From: JANYCG01 sp031428695
GTDB taxonomy: Bacteria; Pseudomonadota; Gammaproteobacteria; Burkholderiales; Burkholderiaceae_C
Direction of reading: 5' to 3'
Assembly: GCA_031428695.1 (NCBI GenBank)
Contig: JANOYE010000016.1
Location: 1 to 28,681 of the forward strand
DNA length: 28,681 nt
Within the stretch, counting starts at the first letter, position 1. Each line of letters starts with the position of its first letter. Below the pieces are notes generated by a model. The model did no database searches. It was not told the origin of the DNA and was given only the letters and a program-made list of their open reading frames with translations. Of the stretch, positions 1 to 8,514 are shown piece by piece. Made by a program: the position numbers and the translations under genes.

Positions 1-402
1 GCCATCGCGCTGCGTGATTACGAACTGAACGTACACCGCCTGGTCTCGATCAGCTCGCTTGTCGACTGCACCTGGTTCACCAATGTGATTGGCACCTACC
101 TGGGCATTTCGACCCAAACCGTGGCAAAAGCCCGTGCCCGCATGGACGCCAACTACGCACAGCCGTTGGGCTGGGACACGCTATCGATCCCGGACATGCT
201 GGCGCACCTGAAAATACCGATGCTGCTGGTACACGATCGCGACGACCAGGAAATACCGTTTGAGCACGCCCTGAAGATTCAGCAGACCTTGCGGCACGCC
301 GAGTTGATCGCCACCCAGGGCCTGGGCCACCGGCGCATCCTGAAAGACCCGGCGGTGATCAACCAGATCAGCCGCTTTGCGCACCAGGGGCAACCATCAT
401 GA
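1..402 (+). CDS. alpha/beta hydrolase, C-terminal part (5' end outside window)
   Basis: The reading frame is open from base 1, so the start and the nucleophile elbow lie upstream of the window. The visible 133 codons show the C-terminal half of an alpha/beta hydrolase fold. The strand LKIPMLLVHDRDDQEIP carries the usual catalytic Asp, and the segment GLGHRRIL carries the catalytic His in the GxGHxRIL setting of lipase/esterase-like hydrolases. The stop codon overlaps the next start as ATGA (399-402), so the gene is translationally coupled to the RND exporter and probably serves the same pathway, perhaps acting on the exported lipid or its precursor. The substrate cannot be told. Family assignment is fairly safe; exact function is unknown. 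Confidence 0.75.
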   Translation, partial: AIALRDYELNVHRLVSISSLVDCTWFTNVIGTYLGISTQTVAKARARMDANYAQPLGWDTLSIPDMLAHLKIPMLLVHDRDDQEIPFEHALKIQQTLRHAELIATQGLGHRRILKDPAVINQISRFAHQGQPS

Positions 403-3400
403 TCCGCACCATAGCGACTGCCATTGTGCGCAGGCGGTTCTGGCTGATTCTGGTGATCAGCCTTCTGACACTGTTTTTTGCCAGCCAGTTGCGCCATCTG
501 AACATTGTCATTGACCCTTCTGCGATGCTGCCAAAGCAGCACCCCAACGTGATTGGCACCACCGCTGCTGAGACCCTGTTCGGCTCGAAGTACGTGGTGG
601 TGGTGGGTGTGGCGGCCGCCGATGGTGGCAGCGCCTTTCGCCCGGAGGTGTTACGCGTGGTGGCTGACCTTACACGTGATCTGGCCAAGGTGCCGGGCGT
701 CAAGGCACACACCCTGTTGAGCGTGACGGCCGAGCGCGCCCGGGCCATCTCGGGCACCGAGGCCGACATGAAGGTGCAGCCGCTGCTGCGCAACCCCAAT
801 GATGTGGACGAGATCGCCAATCTGGCCCGCCTTCTTGCGCAAAACCCGGTGTACCAAAACACGCTGATGTCAGACGACAAAACGCTGGCATCGGTGACGT
901 TTTCGGTGGTGATCGGGCCCAAGGGTTTCCGTGAGGTGATGGACAAGGTGCAGATCGTGCTGGACCAGGCCAAGACGCCGCAGGTGACGGTCATCAGCAG
1001 TGGCACGGCCGTGTTTTTTGCCAATGTCGAACGGTTTTCGGCACGCATGGCCTATTTGTTTCCGATTGCGCTGGTGTTGATCGGCTTGGTGCATTTTGAA
1101 GCTTTCAGAACCCGCCAGGGCATGATCTTGCCGCTGGTCACCGCCTTGCTGGCCGTGATCTGGAGCCTGGGCATCATGGGTGCGGCCAGGGTGTCAATGG
1201 ATGCCTTCAACGCCACTACACCGATCCTGATTTTGGCGGTGGCCGCTGGGCATGCGGTACAAATTCTCAAGCGCTACTACGAAGAGTACGCTCGCTTAAG
1301 TGCACTGCACCCGCGAGATCCCTTAAGTGCCTTGAATGACCGCGCCGTGGTCGAGTCCCTAGTCAAAGTGGCACCGGTCATGTTGACCGCCGGGCTGGTG
1401 GCAGCGCTTGGCTTCTTTTCGCTGATCACGTTTGAGATCGCCACCATCCGCACCTTCGGCATATTCACCGGGCTGGGCATTTTGAGTGCCCTGCTGATCG
1501 AGCTGACCTTCATTCCGGCGCTGCGCAGCTATCTGCCGGCGCCCCAGCCACAACCTACAGCGCAGCCAGAAGCCGCCCGCGCTGAAAGCCGCCACAACCG
1601 GGAATACCGGGAATATCGGGTATGGGACCGGCTGGCGGGCCGACTCACGGCCTTGGTGACGCAGCGCTACAAATTCGTCATCGCCAGCTTTGCCGTGCTG
1701 GCCTGTGTGGCTGTGCTGGCCGCTTCCAACGTCAGCCGGGAGAACTCCACCAAGAGTTATTTTGGTGAAGGCTTGCCGTTGCGCCAGGACGACCGTGTGC
1801 TGAACCAAAAATTGGCGGGCACCAACACGCTGTATGTGGTGTTTCAGGGCAGCCACGCTGACCACATGAAAGACCCCGCCGTGCTGCGCACCATCGAAGA
1901 CACCCAGGCCTTCATTGCCGCGCTGCCCGACGTTGGTAAAACCATTTCAATGGTGGACCTGCTCAAACAGATGAGCAAATCCATGCACGCCGGCAACGAC
2001 GGGTTTTACGCGATTCCGGGCAGCCAGGACCTGGTCTCGCAGTTCCTGTTGCTCTATTCCATGTCGGGTCAGCCGACTGATTTTGATGCCTACGTTGACT
2101 ACCAATACCAAAACGCCAACCTGCTGGTCTGGATGAAAAATGACAGCAGCAAATATGCTGAAACCATGGTGGCCACCATTCGCGCCTACGTCGAGCCGCG
2201 GCTGCCCCCAGGTGTCACCATGCAAATTGGCGGCAGCGTGCCACAAACCTCGGCCTTGAGCGAGTCACTGGTTAAAGGCAAGATGCAGAACATCGCCCAG
2301 ATGATGGGCTTTGTGTTTGTGGCGGGCGCGCTGGTGTTCAGGTCTCTATTGGCCGGTGTTTACCTGGTGCTGCCGTTGCTGTTCACCGTGTTGGTGAACT
2401 TTGGCGTGATGGGCCTGACGGGTATTCCGCTGAACACGCCCAATTCGGTCAGCTCGGCGATGGCCATCGGCATCGGCGCGGACTATGCCATTTACCTGCT
2501 CTACCGCATCAGGGAGGAGCTGGGCAAGACCAACGACGTTGACAAGGCCTTGGCACAGTCCCTAAAAACGGCCGGCAAAGCGGTGTTCTTTGTGGCCAGC
2601 GCGATCTCGGCAGGGTATGCCGTGTTGATGCTGTCGTTCAATTTTTATGTCCACATCTGGTTTGGCATGTTGATCGTTCTGTCGATGATTGTCAGTGCCG
2701 TCTCGGCCTTGATCCTGATCCCGGCACTGATCAAGCTGCACACGCCGAGGTTCCTTACCCACCGGGGTACGGCTGACCCTGGCGGCTCTGGAACCCTGGT
2801 GGCCGGCCCCCGGCTGCGGCCAATCATAGGAAGCGTTGCGGCAGCCGCGATTGCGGCGGGGGAGATTGCGACAGCGACCCTTGCGACCGGTCCCGTGCCT
2901 AGGACGGCTTTGACCTCAACGCTGGTTGGCAGCCTGGTGCTCGCCGGACTGATGTCCGGCAGCGGCGCTGCAAATTCGCAGGCTGCGCAGGAGATGCAGG
3001 TGGATGCCCTGATGGAGAAAAATTACCAGTCCACCCGGGTGGACAGTTCAACCTCGCAAGCCAGCTTTCGCTTGGTCAACGCCTCGGGGCAAGAGCGTTC
3101 ACGCGTCACGTTCGGCGCCACCAAACTGGTGGGCGATGGCGTTGCGAACCGCCGGGTGATTCGATTTCTTGCACCCAGCGATGTGCGAAACACCACCACC
3201 TTGCTGCTGGAGAACCCCGGCAAAGACGATGAAATTTGGGTTTATTTGCCCGCCATGAAAAAGGCCCGGCGCCTGGCCAGTAACAACAAGAAGAACAGCT
3301 TTGTGGGCACCGACCTGTCTTTCGGAGATTTGGTGGGGCACCGAGCCAAAGATTGGAGCCACAAACTGTTGAAGCAAGAGACATTGGCAGGCACTGCGGT

Positions 3401-3722
3401 TTATGTGGTCGAGTCGCTGCCCAAAACGCCAGAGATTGCCGCTGATTCAGGCTACTCCAAACGCGTGAGCTGGGTTGCCAAAGACAGCCTGGTCAGCGTC
3501 AAAGTGGAGTTTCATGACATGGCTGGCACGCTGCTCAAAACGCTCGAAAACAGCAACGTGATGCTGGTGGATGCCAAGCAAAACAAGTTCCAACCCATGC
3601 AAGTTCAGGTGAAGAATCACCAAACCGGGCACGCGACCTTTTTGAAGTTTGAACAGTTCGTCGCCAACCAGCCGGTAAGTGAAGCCTTTTTCGCCGCAGG
3701 CTACCTTGAAAAAGAGGAATGA
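399..3722 (+). CDS. RND/MMPL-family exporter fused to a C-terminal LolA-like (outer membrane lipoprotein-sorting) domain
   Basis: The protein has 1107 residues. Residues 1-780 form two RND/MMPL repeats. Each repeat has one N-terminal membrane helix (about 12-32 and 427-447), a large periplasmic loop, and a bundle of helices. The second repeat carries the GxGADY motif typical of MMPL exporters (D695, Y696); the matching helix of the first repeat has AGH at H285. Residues 866-1107 match the LolA-like 'outer membrane lipoprotein-sorting protein' family, normally a separate periplasmic protein encoded beside such exporters. Between them, residues 836-858 form a hydrophobic stretch ending in small residues (SGAANSQA) that looks like a former signal peptide and could be a 13th membrane helix placing the LolA domain in the periplasm. 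The likely role is extraction of a hydrophobic substrate from the inner membrane and hand-off across the periplasm. The frame is continuous, so this is a true fusion, not a frameshift. The substrate is unknown; sterol, hopanoid or another lipid is possible. Confidence 0.8.
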   Translation: MIRTIATAIVRRRFWLILVISLLTLFFASQLRHLNIVIDPSAMLPKQHPNVIGTTAAETLFGSKYVVVVGVAAADGGSAFRPEVLRVVADLTRDLAKVPGVKAHTLLSVTAERARAISGTEADMKVQPLLRNPNDVDEIANLARLLAQNPVYQNTLMSDDKTLASVTFSVVIGPKGFREVMDKVQIVLDQAKTPQVTVISSGTAVFFANVERFSARMAYLFPIALVLIGLVHFEAFRTRQGMILPLVTALLAVIWSLGIMGAARVSMDAFNATTPILILAVAAGHAVQILKRYYEEYARLSALHPRDPLSALNDRAVVESLVKVAPVMLTAGLVAALGFFSLITFEIATIRTFGIFTGLGILSALLIELTFIPALRSYLPAPQPQPTAQPEAARAESRHNREYREYRVWDRLAGRLTALVTQRYKFVIASFAVLACVAVLAASNVSRENSTKSYFGEGLPLRQDDRVLNQKLAGTNTLYVVFQGSHADHMKDPAVLRTIEDTQAFIAALPDVGKTISMVDLLKQMSKSMHAGNDGFYAIPGSQDLVSQFLLLYSMSGQPTDFDAYVDYQYQNANLLVWMKNDSSKYAETMVATIRAYVEPRLPPGVTMQIGGSVPQTSALSESLVKGKMQNIAQMMGFVFVAGALVFRSLLAGVYLVLPLLFTVLVNFGVMGLTGIPLNTPNSVSSAMAIGIGADYAIYLLYRIREELGKTNDVDKALAQSLKTAGKAVFFVASAISAGYAVLMLSFNFYVHIWFGMLIVLSMIVSAVSALILIPALIKLHTPRFLTHRGTADPGGSGTLVAGPRLRPIIGSVAAAAIAAGEIATATLATGPVPRTALTSTLVGSLVLAGLMSGSGAANSQAAQEMQVDALMEKNYQSTRVDSSTSQASFRLVNASGQERSRVTFGATKLVGDGVANRRVIRFLAPSDVRNTTTLLLENPGKDDEIWVYLPAMKKARRLASNNKKNSFVGTDLSFGDLVGHRAKDWSHKLLKQETLAGTAVYVVESLPKTPEIAADSGYSKRVSWVAKDSLVSVKVEFHDMAGTLLKTLENSNVMLVDAKQNKFQPMQVQVKNHQTGHATFLKFEQFVANQPVSEAFFAAGYLEKEE

Positions 3723-5063
3723 ATGACCAAGCACGCCCCCCACGTCGCCCGATGGGGTGACGCGCGCCGCAGTCGTTTCAGGCTGAGCTGTTTAACTTCC
3801 GCGCTGGCAGGATTGCTGATCACGCAGCCTTGCCAGGCCCAGCAAGCAGCCGCTTCACCAGAACCTCCACCAGGCCCTTCACCGACCGCTTCCACACCGT
3901 CCTCACTGCCGTATGGAGAATGCGCGCTGTCAGGCTGGTCATCCAACCGCAACCTGGATGACCGCCAGGACATCGCCAGCGCCTTGTGCACCGTTAACTG
4001 GAAACCCAAGCTCAGCGCTGGTGTGGGTTTAGGCTTGAACCTGCGCGCGGGTTTCAACGCCAACCTGGCGGCGGACACCGTCAGCGCCCGGGTGCGCGAG
4101 GCGTATGTCGATTTTGAACGGGACGCGTTCTCGCTTCGTGCAGGTCGGCAAATTGTGGCGTGGGGTCGTGCCGACGGTGTCAATCCTACCGACAAGCTGT
4201 CTCCCAAAGACTTCACTTTGCTAACCCCGGATGACGACAGCCAGCGCTTGGGCATTGACGCCGTCAAATTCCGCTACGCCCTCAACGCCAATATTTCCTT
4301 GACCGCCGTGGCGGCCCAATTCACGGCCCACATCACGCCGCAGGGTGCCTTGCCCGCCAACCTGGTCAAAGCACCTGAACCCGCGGGCACAGAGTGGGCA
4401 GTCAAACTGGACCGCACAGGGCAAGGGCTGGACTGGTCCCTCTCTTACTTTGACGGCTACGAGCGGTTTGCCCGCTACCGGGTTGACCTCGGAATTCCAC
4501 AAGCGCCGGTATTTCAAGGTGACTTTGAACGCTCGCGCAGCGTGGGCGCAGACCTGGCGCTAGCTTCCGGCGCGTGGACCTGGCGCGCCGAGATCAACCA
4601 TGCAGCCCTGCGACCAGGATGCGACCAGTGCCCACAGTACGAACGCCGGGTCACCCGCGCCGTGCTGGGTGCCGACCTGGACTTCGCTGAAACCATGAAC
4701 CTGAACGTGCAACTGCTGGCCACGCGCCACTGGGACTACCTGGAGCCGTCAACCTCACCTTCCTTGCTGCGCACACTGGAGCTGGGCCGCGCCCGACTCA
4801 ACAGCGAATACGCTGCGGTAGAAACTGGCCTGAGCTTCAGGCTGTCAGACCGCCTGCTGAACGACAAACTCAAATGGGAAATTAGCGGTGTTTTTGACCT
4901 CACAGGCCAAAGCCGTTTGATACGACCACGCGTGACCTACACCCTGAACGACCACGCGCGCCTCAGTGTCGGTTTCGATTTTTACGAGGGTGACTCTCAA
5001 ACCTACTTTGGCGCGCTCACCAAAAACACGCTGGCTTTTGTGATGGTCAGCCTGGTGTTTTAA
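3723..5063 (+). CDS. outer-membrane beta-barrel protein (porin-like, DUF1302-like)
   Basis: The protein has 446 residues and starts one base after the exporter's stop (TGA then ATG). An N-terminal basic segment and hydrophobic core (about residues 19-36) end in CQA, a probable signal-peptidase I site near residue 39, followed by a Pro/Ser/Ala-rich linker. The rest alternates polar and hydrophobic residues with aromatic girdles, as in outer-membrane strands. The segment LRAGRQIVAWGRADGVNPTD resembles the conserved part of DUF1302-like outer-membrane proteins. The C-terminal residue is Phe (VSLVF), the usual BAM-recognition ending. As third gene of the operon it is the natural outer-membrane acceptor or channel for the RND-LolA fusion. 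No adjacent terminator is evident before the convergent Crp-like gene 22 bp away. The barrel call is strong; the family name is tentative. Confidence 0.65.
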   Translation: MTKHAPHVARWGDARRSRFRLSCLTSALAGLLITQPCQAQQAAASPEPPPGPSPTASTPSSLPYGECALSGWSSNRNLDDRQDIASALCTVNWKPKLSAGVGLGLNLRAGFNANLAADTVSARVREAYVDFERDAFSLRAGRQIVAWGRADGVNPTDKLSPKDFTLLTPDDDSQRLGIDAVKFRYALNANISLTAVAAQFTAHITPQGALPANLVKAPEPAGTEWAVKLDRTGQGLDWSLSYFDGYERFARYRVDLGIPQAPVFQGDFERSRSVGADLALASGAWTWRAEINHAALRPGCDQCPQYERRVTRAVLGADLDFAETMNLNVQLLATRHWDYLEPSTSPSLLRTLELGRARLNSEYAAVETGLSFRLSDRLLNDKLKWEISGVFDLTGQSRLIRPRVTYTLNDHARLSVGFDFYEGDSQTYFGALTKNTLAFVMVSLVF

Positions 5064-5085
5064 GCCAAAAGTACGCCAGTGCCGG

Positions 5086-5808
5086 TTAGTGTCCGTTAGT
5101 GCCCGAGGACGATTCGCCGAACAGCCGCTCCAGCTCGTGCATATCTGTGACAAAGAGCGCGCTGCCCTCTTTCTGAAGCAGCCCGCGCTTGGTAAGCGCG
5201 GAGATCTCACGAGTCACCTGCTCGCGTGTGGTGCTCAGTTGGGCCGCGATTTCTATATGGGTCGGCGCCGGGTTGATCGACGCCGTGTTTCCCCCAGTGC
5301 CTGATTGGCGGGCCAGCCGCAGCAACTCAGCCTGCACCCGGTGCGGAACGGCCAGCGTGGTCAGCTCGGTCACCCGCGTCGTCAACAAACGGATCAGCCC
5401 GGTGAGGTAACGAAGGTAGCGTTCGTGTACCACCGGTTGTTCTTGCAGCAGCAGCAGGAAGGCCTCAGCCGGCAGCGCTGCGAGCACAGATTCGGCGCTT
5501 GCACTGATGTCCGTCGAGCGCGGCCCGCCATCAACAGCGGCAATGTCGCCAACGATCGACCCAGCCTCCACGTCTCGAAAACTCGCCTGCCGCCCGCTTG
5601 CCGAATACGTGCGTACCCGCACCGAGCCGCTGGCGATGAAGTAGACATCGCGGCCCGTGGTCTGCTGCCCGATGATCTCCGCGCCTTTGTCATACCGGTA
5701 CCACACACACTGGCGCGCCAGCGCTTCCAGCCGCTCACGCGGAACGTCCTGCAACAGCTTCACGTGGCTGAGGGCAAAACCTGAACCGGCAACTGAATGT
5801 CTAGTCAC
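5086..5808 (-). CDS. Crp/Fnr-family transcriptional regulator
   Basis: A cyclic-nucleotide-binding-like beta roll fills the N-terminal half and includes a phosphate-cassette-like segment (VGDIAAVDGGPRSTD). A long dimerisation helix follows, then a Crp-type winged helix-turn-helix (THIEIAAQLSTTREQVTREI, then LTKRGLLQ). Only one Cys is visible, so it is not an Fe-S FNR sensor; the ligand (cAMP, c-di-GMP or none) is undecided. The frame extends to a TTG at 5868. A GTG at 5808 with AGGAAG seven bases upstream fits better and begins just before the conserved domain, giving 240 residues. It is convergent with the outer-membrane gene and divergent from the exported protein at 5977, which it might regulate. 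No clear operator was identified. Confidence 0.85.
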   Translation of the reverse strand: MTRHSVAGSGFALSHVKLLQDVPRERLEALARQCVWYRYDKGAEIIGQQTTGRDVYFIASGSVRVRTYSASGRQASFRDVEAGSIVGDIAAVDGGPRSTDISASAESVLAALPAEAFLLLLQEQPVVHERYLRYLTGLIRLLTTRVTELTTLAVPHRVQAELLRLARQSGTGGNTASINPAPTHIEIAAQLSTTREQVTREISALTKRGLLQKEGSALFVTDMHELERLFGESSSGTNGH

Positions 5809-5815
5809 TGCATGT

Positions 5816-5821
5816 CTTCCT
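5816..5821 (-). promoter_or_regulatory. ribosome binding site deciding the GTG start of the Crp-like gene
   Basis: On the minus strand AGGAAG lies seven bases before GTG at 5808. The alternative TTG at 5868 adds 20 residues unlike the family, so this site favours the shorter protein. Confidence 0.55.
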
Positions 5822-5976
5822 GGGTTTTTTGAATTTCCATCGGGAGCGCCATCAGCGTCCCGCGCCAACGGGTATTTTCATGAATTGGTGCTTTTCCGCA
5901 CAAGCGCATCTGGCCGATCCTCCTAAGCTTACCTGACACGCCATTGCACATCAATTTCATCTGTCTGGAGCACGCC

Positions 5977-6573
5977 ATGAAGTTAAACACCGCATTTCTT
6001 CAAATCACACACTCAAAGCCTGGGGGCCGCAAGGTCGGGCTGGGTGGCTTCGCCGGCGCGGCCTTGCTGCTGGGTCTGGCCGTAGCCACGGCGTATTCGA
6101 AAAGTCTCCCAACTGCTGCGCCCGTTCAGGAGTTGGCCTGGGTAGCAGCCGCAGCGCAAGATTCGATGCCAGATGCGCCCATGCCGGTCGATCTCTACCG
6201 CTTTGCACTCAACGCATTGCTGGTGCCCCTGATGGATGACTCCGTGCCACCCCGGTGGACGGACTTGGTGATCGGTTACACCTGCGACCAAGGAACAACG
6301 GTCATGATCGACGGCGAGCCCCTGATTGCAGGCAAGCCGGTTCCGGCAAAACCCTTCACGGTGCGCTGGGTCATGAACCGCTGCGCGCCGATGGGCCCAC
6401 AGTCCATGGAGTTGACCGGTCATGTGGAACTGCTCGTCTTTCATCAAGGTGGCGGCTTGAGCGCGATGGTGTCGCCGGACGGCTTGCGGGTAGACAGCTA
6501 CCTGGGCCGTGCATGGCTGCAAGGCCCGTTTGCGGCTGAAACTTCGCTGACTGTGGCAGTTGCTCGGCAGTGA
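5977..6573 (+). CDS. small exported or membrane-anchored protein of unknown function
   Basis: I do not recognise this 198-residue protein. The start at 5977 is chosen because GGAG lies six bases upstream; an in-frame ATG at 5944 has no such site. Residues about 19-40 form a basic-then-hydrophobic signal or anchor (GRKVGLGGFAGAALLLGLAV) without a clear AXA cleavage site. The rest is soluble, with two cysteines in the mature part (GYTCDQG and MNRCAPM) that could form one periplasmic disulfide. It is divergent from the Crp-like regulator and ends 22 bp before the convergent livM. Nothing links it to either neighbour's function except position. Confidence 0.6.
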   Translation: MKLNTAFLQITHSKPGGRKVGLGGFAGAALLLGLAVATAYSKSLPTAAPVQELAWVAAAAQDSMPDAPMPVDLYRFALNALLVPLMDDSVPPRWTDLVIGYTCDQGTTVMIDGEPLIAGKPVPAKPFTVRWVMNRCAPMGPQSMELTGHVELLVFHQGGGLSAMVSPDGLRVDSYLGRAWLQGPFAAETSLTVAVARQ

Positions 6574-6595
6574 CCTGCCGACAACGCCAGAACCC

Positions 6596-7594
6596 TCAGC
6601 CGCCGCCCCCATCCACATGCCGAGACACCCCAATCTGTTCGCCCAAAATCCCGCGCGGGCGCAGCACCAGCATCAGAGCGATTAACACGCCGATCAACAC
6701 AACCTGCAGCGCAGCGGCTTTGGCCTGTTCAGCTTGCGGCACCATGCCGCGCAGCAGGTTGCCTGAGATCGCCCAAAAGCCCCACACAAGGTAAGCGCCC
6801 AGCAGCGCGCCCCGGTTGTTGCCAGAGCCGCCCACAATCAGCATGGCCCAGAGCTGGAACGTCAATATCGGCAGAAAATCTTCCGGCGCGATGTAGCCGA
6901 CAAAGTGGGCGTACACCGCACCACCCAAACCCATCAACATGCTGCCGATCACAAACGATTGCAGGCGGTACTTGAAGGCATTTTTTCCGAGCGATGCGGC
7001 TGCTGCTTCGTCTTCGCGGATGGCGCGCAGCACCCGCCCCCAGGGGCTGCGCACCAGGCGCTCCAGCGCCACGTGCACCAGCGCAAGCAACAAAAGCACC
7101 AGACCGAGGTAGGCCAGGTTCCACACCAGGCCAGTGCCCAGCCAGCCCTGCATTGGGCGCGGGATGAACTGCACACCAAACGGTCCGCCAGTGAGCCACT
7201 GCGCGTTCAGCGCCACCAGCTGCACCGTGACGGCAATGCCAAAGGTGGTGATAGCCAGGTAGTCATGGCGCAAACGCAGCGTCGCTGCGCCGACCAGCAG
7301 CCCGGCCAGGCCTGAGGTGAGCATCGCCGCGCCCCAACCCAGCGCCACTGGCAAACCAAAGCCGCCCACGCGGCCCGCCACCAGCGGCGTGGTGAGCAGC
7401 GCCGAAGTGTAGGCCCCTACCGCCACAAAACCCGCTACACCCACATTGAACAAACCGGTGTAGCCCCACTGCAAATTGAGCCCCAGCACGATGATGGCAA
7501 AGGCGCTGGCGAACACCAGGAAGAAGCTGCCATACGACAACCAGCCGGAAGCCCAATCAGAAACCAGCCCGAAAAGCTCAGTCAAAGTCGCCAT
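6596..7594 (-). CDS. livM: branched-chain amino acid-type ABC transporter permease, LivM family
   Basis: The protein has 332 residues with about nine to ten hydrophobic helices. A cytoplasmic loop carries the EAA-type sequence contacting the ATPases (SPWGRVLRAIREDEAAAASLG). LivM hallmarks include GLNLQWGYTGLFNVGVAGF near the N-terminus and MLIVGGSGNNRGALLGA near the C-terminus. The start at 7594 overlaps the livH stop by one base (TGATG); the open frame further upstream is a shadow inside livH. It is the last gene of the leftward livG-livF-livH-livM set and forms the inner-membrane channel with LivH. The symbol names the family; the substrate need not be leucine, given the amidase and reductases in the divergent arm. 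Confidence 0.93.
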   Translation of the reverse strand: MATLTELFGLVSDWASGWLSYGSFFLVFASAFAIIVLGLNLQWGYTGLFNVGVAGFVAVGAYTSALLTTPLVAGRVGGFGLPVALGWGAAMLTSGLAGLLVGAATLRLRHDYLAITTFGIAVTVQLVALNAQWLTGGPFGVQFIPRPMQGWLGTGLVWNLAYLGLVLLLLALVHVALERLVRSPWGRVLRAIREDEAAAASLGKNAFKYRLQSFVIGSMLMGLGGAVYAHFVGYIAPEDFLPILTFQLWAMLIVGGSGNNRGALLGAYLVWGFWAISGNLLRGMVPQAEQAKAAALQVVLIGVLIALMLVLRPRGILGEQIGVSRHVDGGGG

Positions 7595-8514
7595 CACGCC
7601 TTCTCCGCAAAAAGGCCGGTGGGGCGCACCAGCAATATCGCGATCAGCACCGCAAAGGCCGCCGCCGAGCGGTACTCCGCGCCAATCCACATCACCGCGA
7701 AACTCTCTGCCAGCCCCACGATCAAGCCGCCGATCACCGCGCCCCAAACCGAACCAATGCCGCCCAGAATGGCAGCGGCAAACAGCGGCAGCAGCAAATC
7801 GAGCCCCATGGTGGGGCGAAGCTGCACGGTGAGCCCGGCAAACACGCCGGCCAGCGCCGCCAGCATGGCGCCGATCACCCAGGTGGCGCGCATCACGCGT
7901 TCCGGGTCAATGCCGCTGATGCGGGCCAACTGCGGGTTGTGCGAGGTCGCCCGCATGGCGCGGCCGAGGGTGCTGCGGCTCATAAACAGGTGCAGCCCTG
8001 TCACCGTGACCACGGTGAGCGCCAGCACAAACAGTTGGTCGGGGGTGACACGCAGGCCGCCCAGCACGCTGCGTGGCAGCAGCGCCACGGCGATTTGCAG
8101 ATCGGCGCTGTAATACTGCGGGATGCCGCCATAAAAATAAAACAGCAAGTTGCGGGTGGCCAAAGCCGCGCCAAAACTGGCAATCACCAAGGTGATGGCA
8201 CCTTGCGAGCGCAGTCGCGTGAACAGCGCCCAATCCAGCGCCAGCGCCAAAGCAGCCGTGCCCGCCATCGCCACCAACAGCGCGAACACCAACGGCCAGC
8301 CAAATGAAAACGGCGCAAAGCGGCTGGCCTCGGTGCCCCCTGCCGCTGCAAACCAAGCCAGGGCAGACAGCGCGATGTAGGCGCCCCAGGCCAGCAACTC
8401 GCCATGGCCAAAATTGGAGAAACGCAGGATGGAGAAGGTGATCGTCAGGCCAATCGCGCCGAGGGAGATGACGGAGCCGACGATCAAACCATCGGCAATC
8501 ACTTGCAGCATCAT
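7594..8514 (-). CDS. livH: branched-chain amino acid-type ABC transporter permease, LivH family
   Basis: The protein has 306 residues and is strongly hydrophobic. It starts with the LivH-type segment (GLIVGSVISLGAIGLTITF, then SNFGHGELLAWGAY). The EAA-like loop is STLGRAMRATSHNPQLARISG, and the C-terminal region ILGGIGSVWGAVIGGLIVG is typical. Its ATG overlaps the livF stop by four bases (ATGA at 8511-8514), and its stop overlaps the livM start, so the set is translationally coupled. It pairs with LivM as the membrane channel of a HAAT-family importer. Substrate specificity comes from the binding protein at 11603, in the divergent operon. Confidence 0.93.
   Translation of the reverse strand: MMLQVIADGLIVGSVISLGAIGLTITFSILRFSNFGHGELLAWGAYIALSALAWFAAAGGTEASRFAPFSFGWPLVFALLVAMAGTAALALALDWALFTRLRSQGAITLVIASFGAALATRNLLFYFYGGIPQYYSADLQIAVALLPRSVLGGLRVTPDQLFVLALTVVTVTGLHLFMSRSTLGRAMRATSHNPQLARISGIDPERVMRATWVIGAMLAALAGVFAGLTVQLRPTMGLDLLLPLFAAAILGGIGSVWGAVIGGLIVGLAESFAVMWIGAEYRSAAAFAVLIAILLVRPTGLFAEKA

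Noticed and set aside
2755..3000. Frameshift or assembly join explaining the RND-LolA fusion
   Set aside because: The frame is open throughout, with normal high-GC codon use across the linker, so a natural fusion is simpler.
5943..5955. FNR-like site upstream of the exported protein
   Set aside because: ATTG and CAAT halves are present, but the total length and spacing do not match the TTGAT-N4-ATCAA consensus.
5805..5990. Short minus-strand frame ending in TGA that overlaps the GTG start of the Crp-like gene
   Set aside because: A coupled leader peptide is possible, but the product is unrecognised and there is no independent support.
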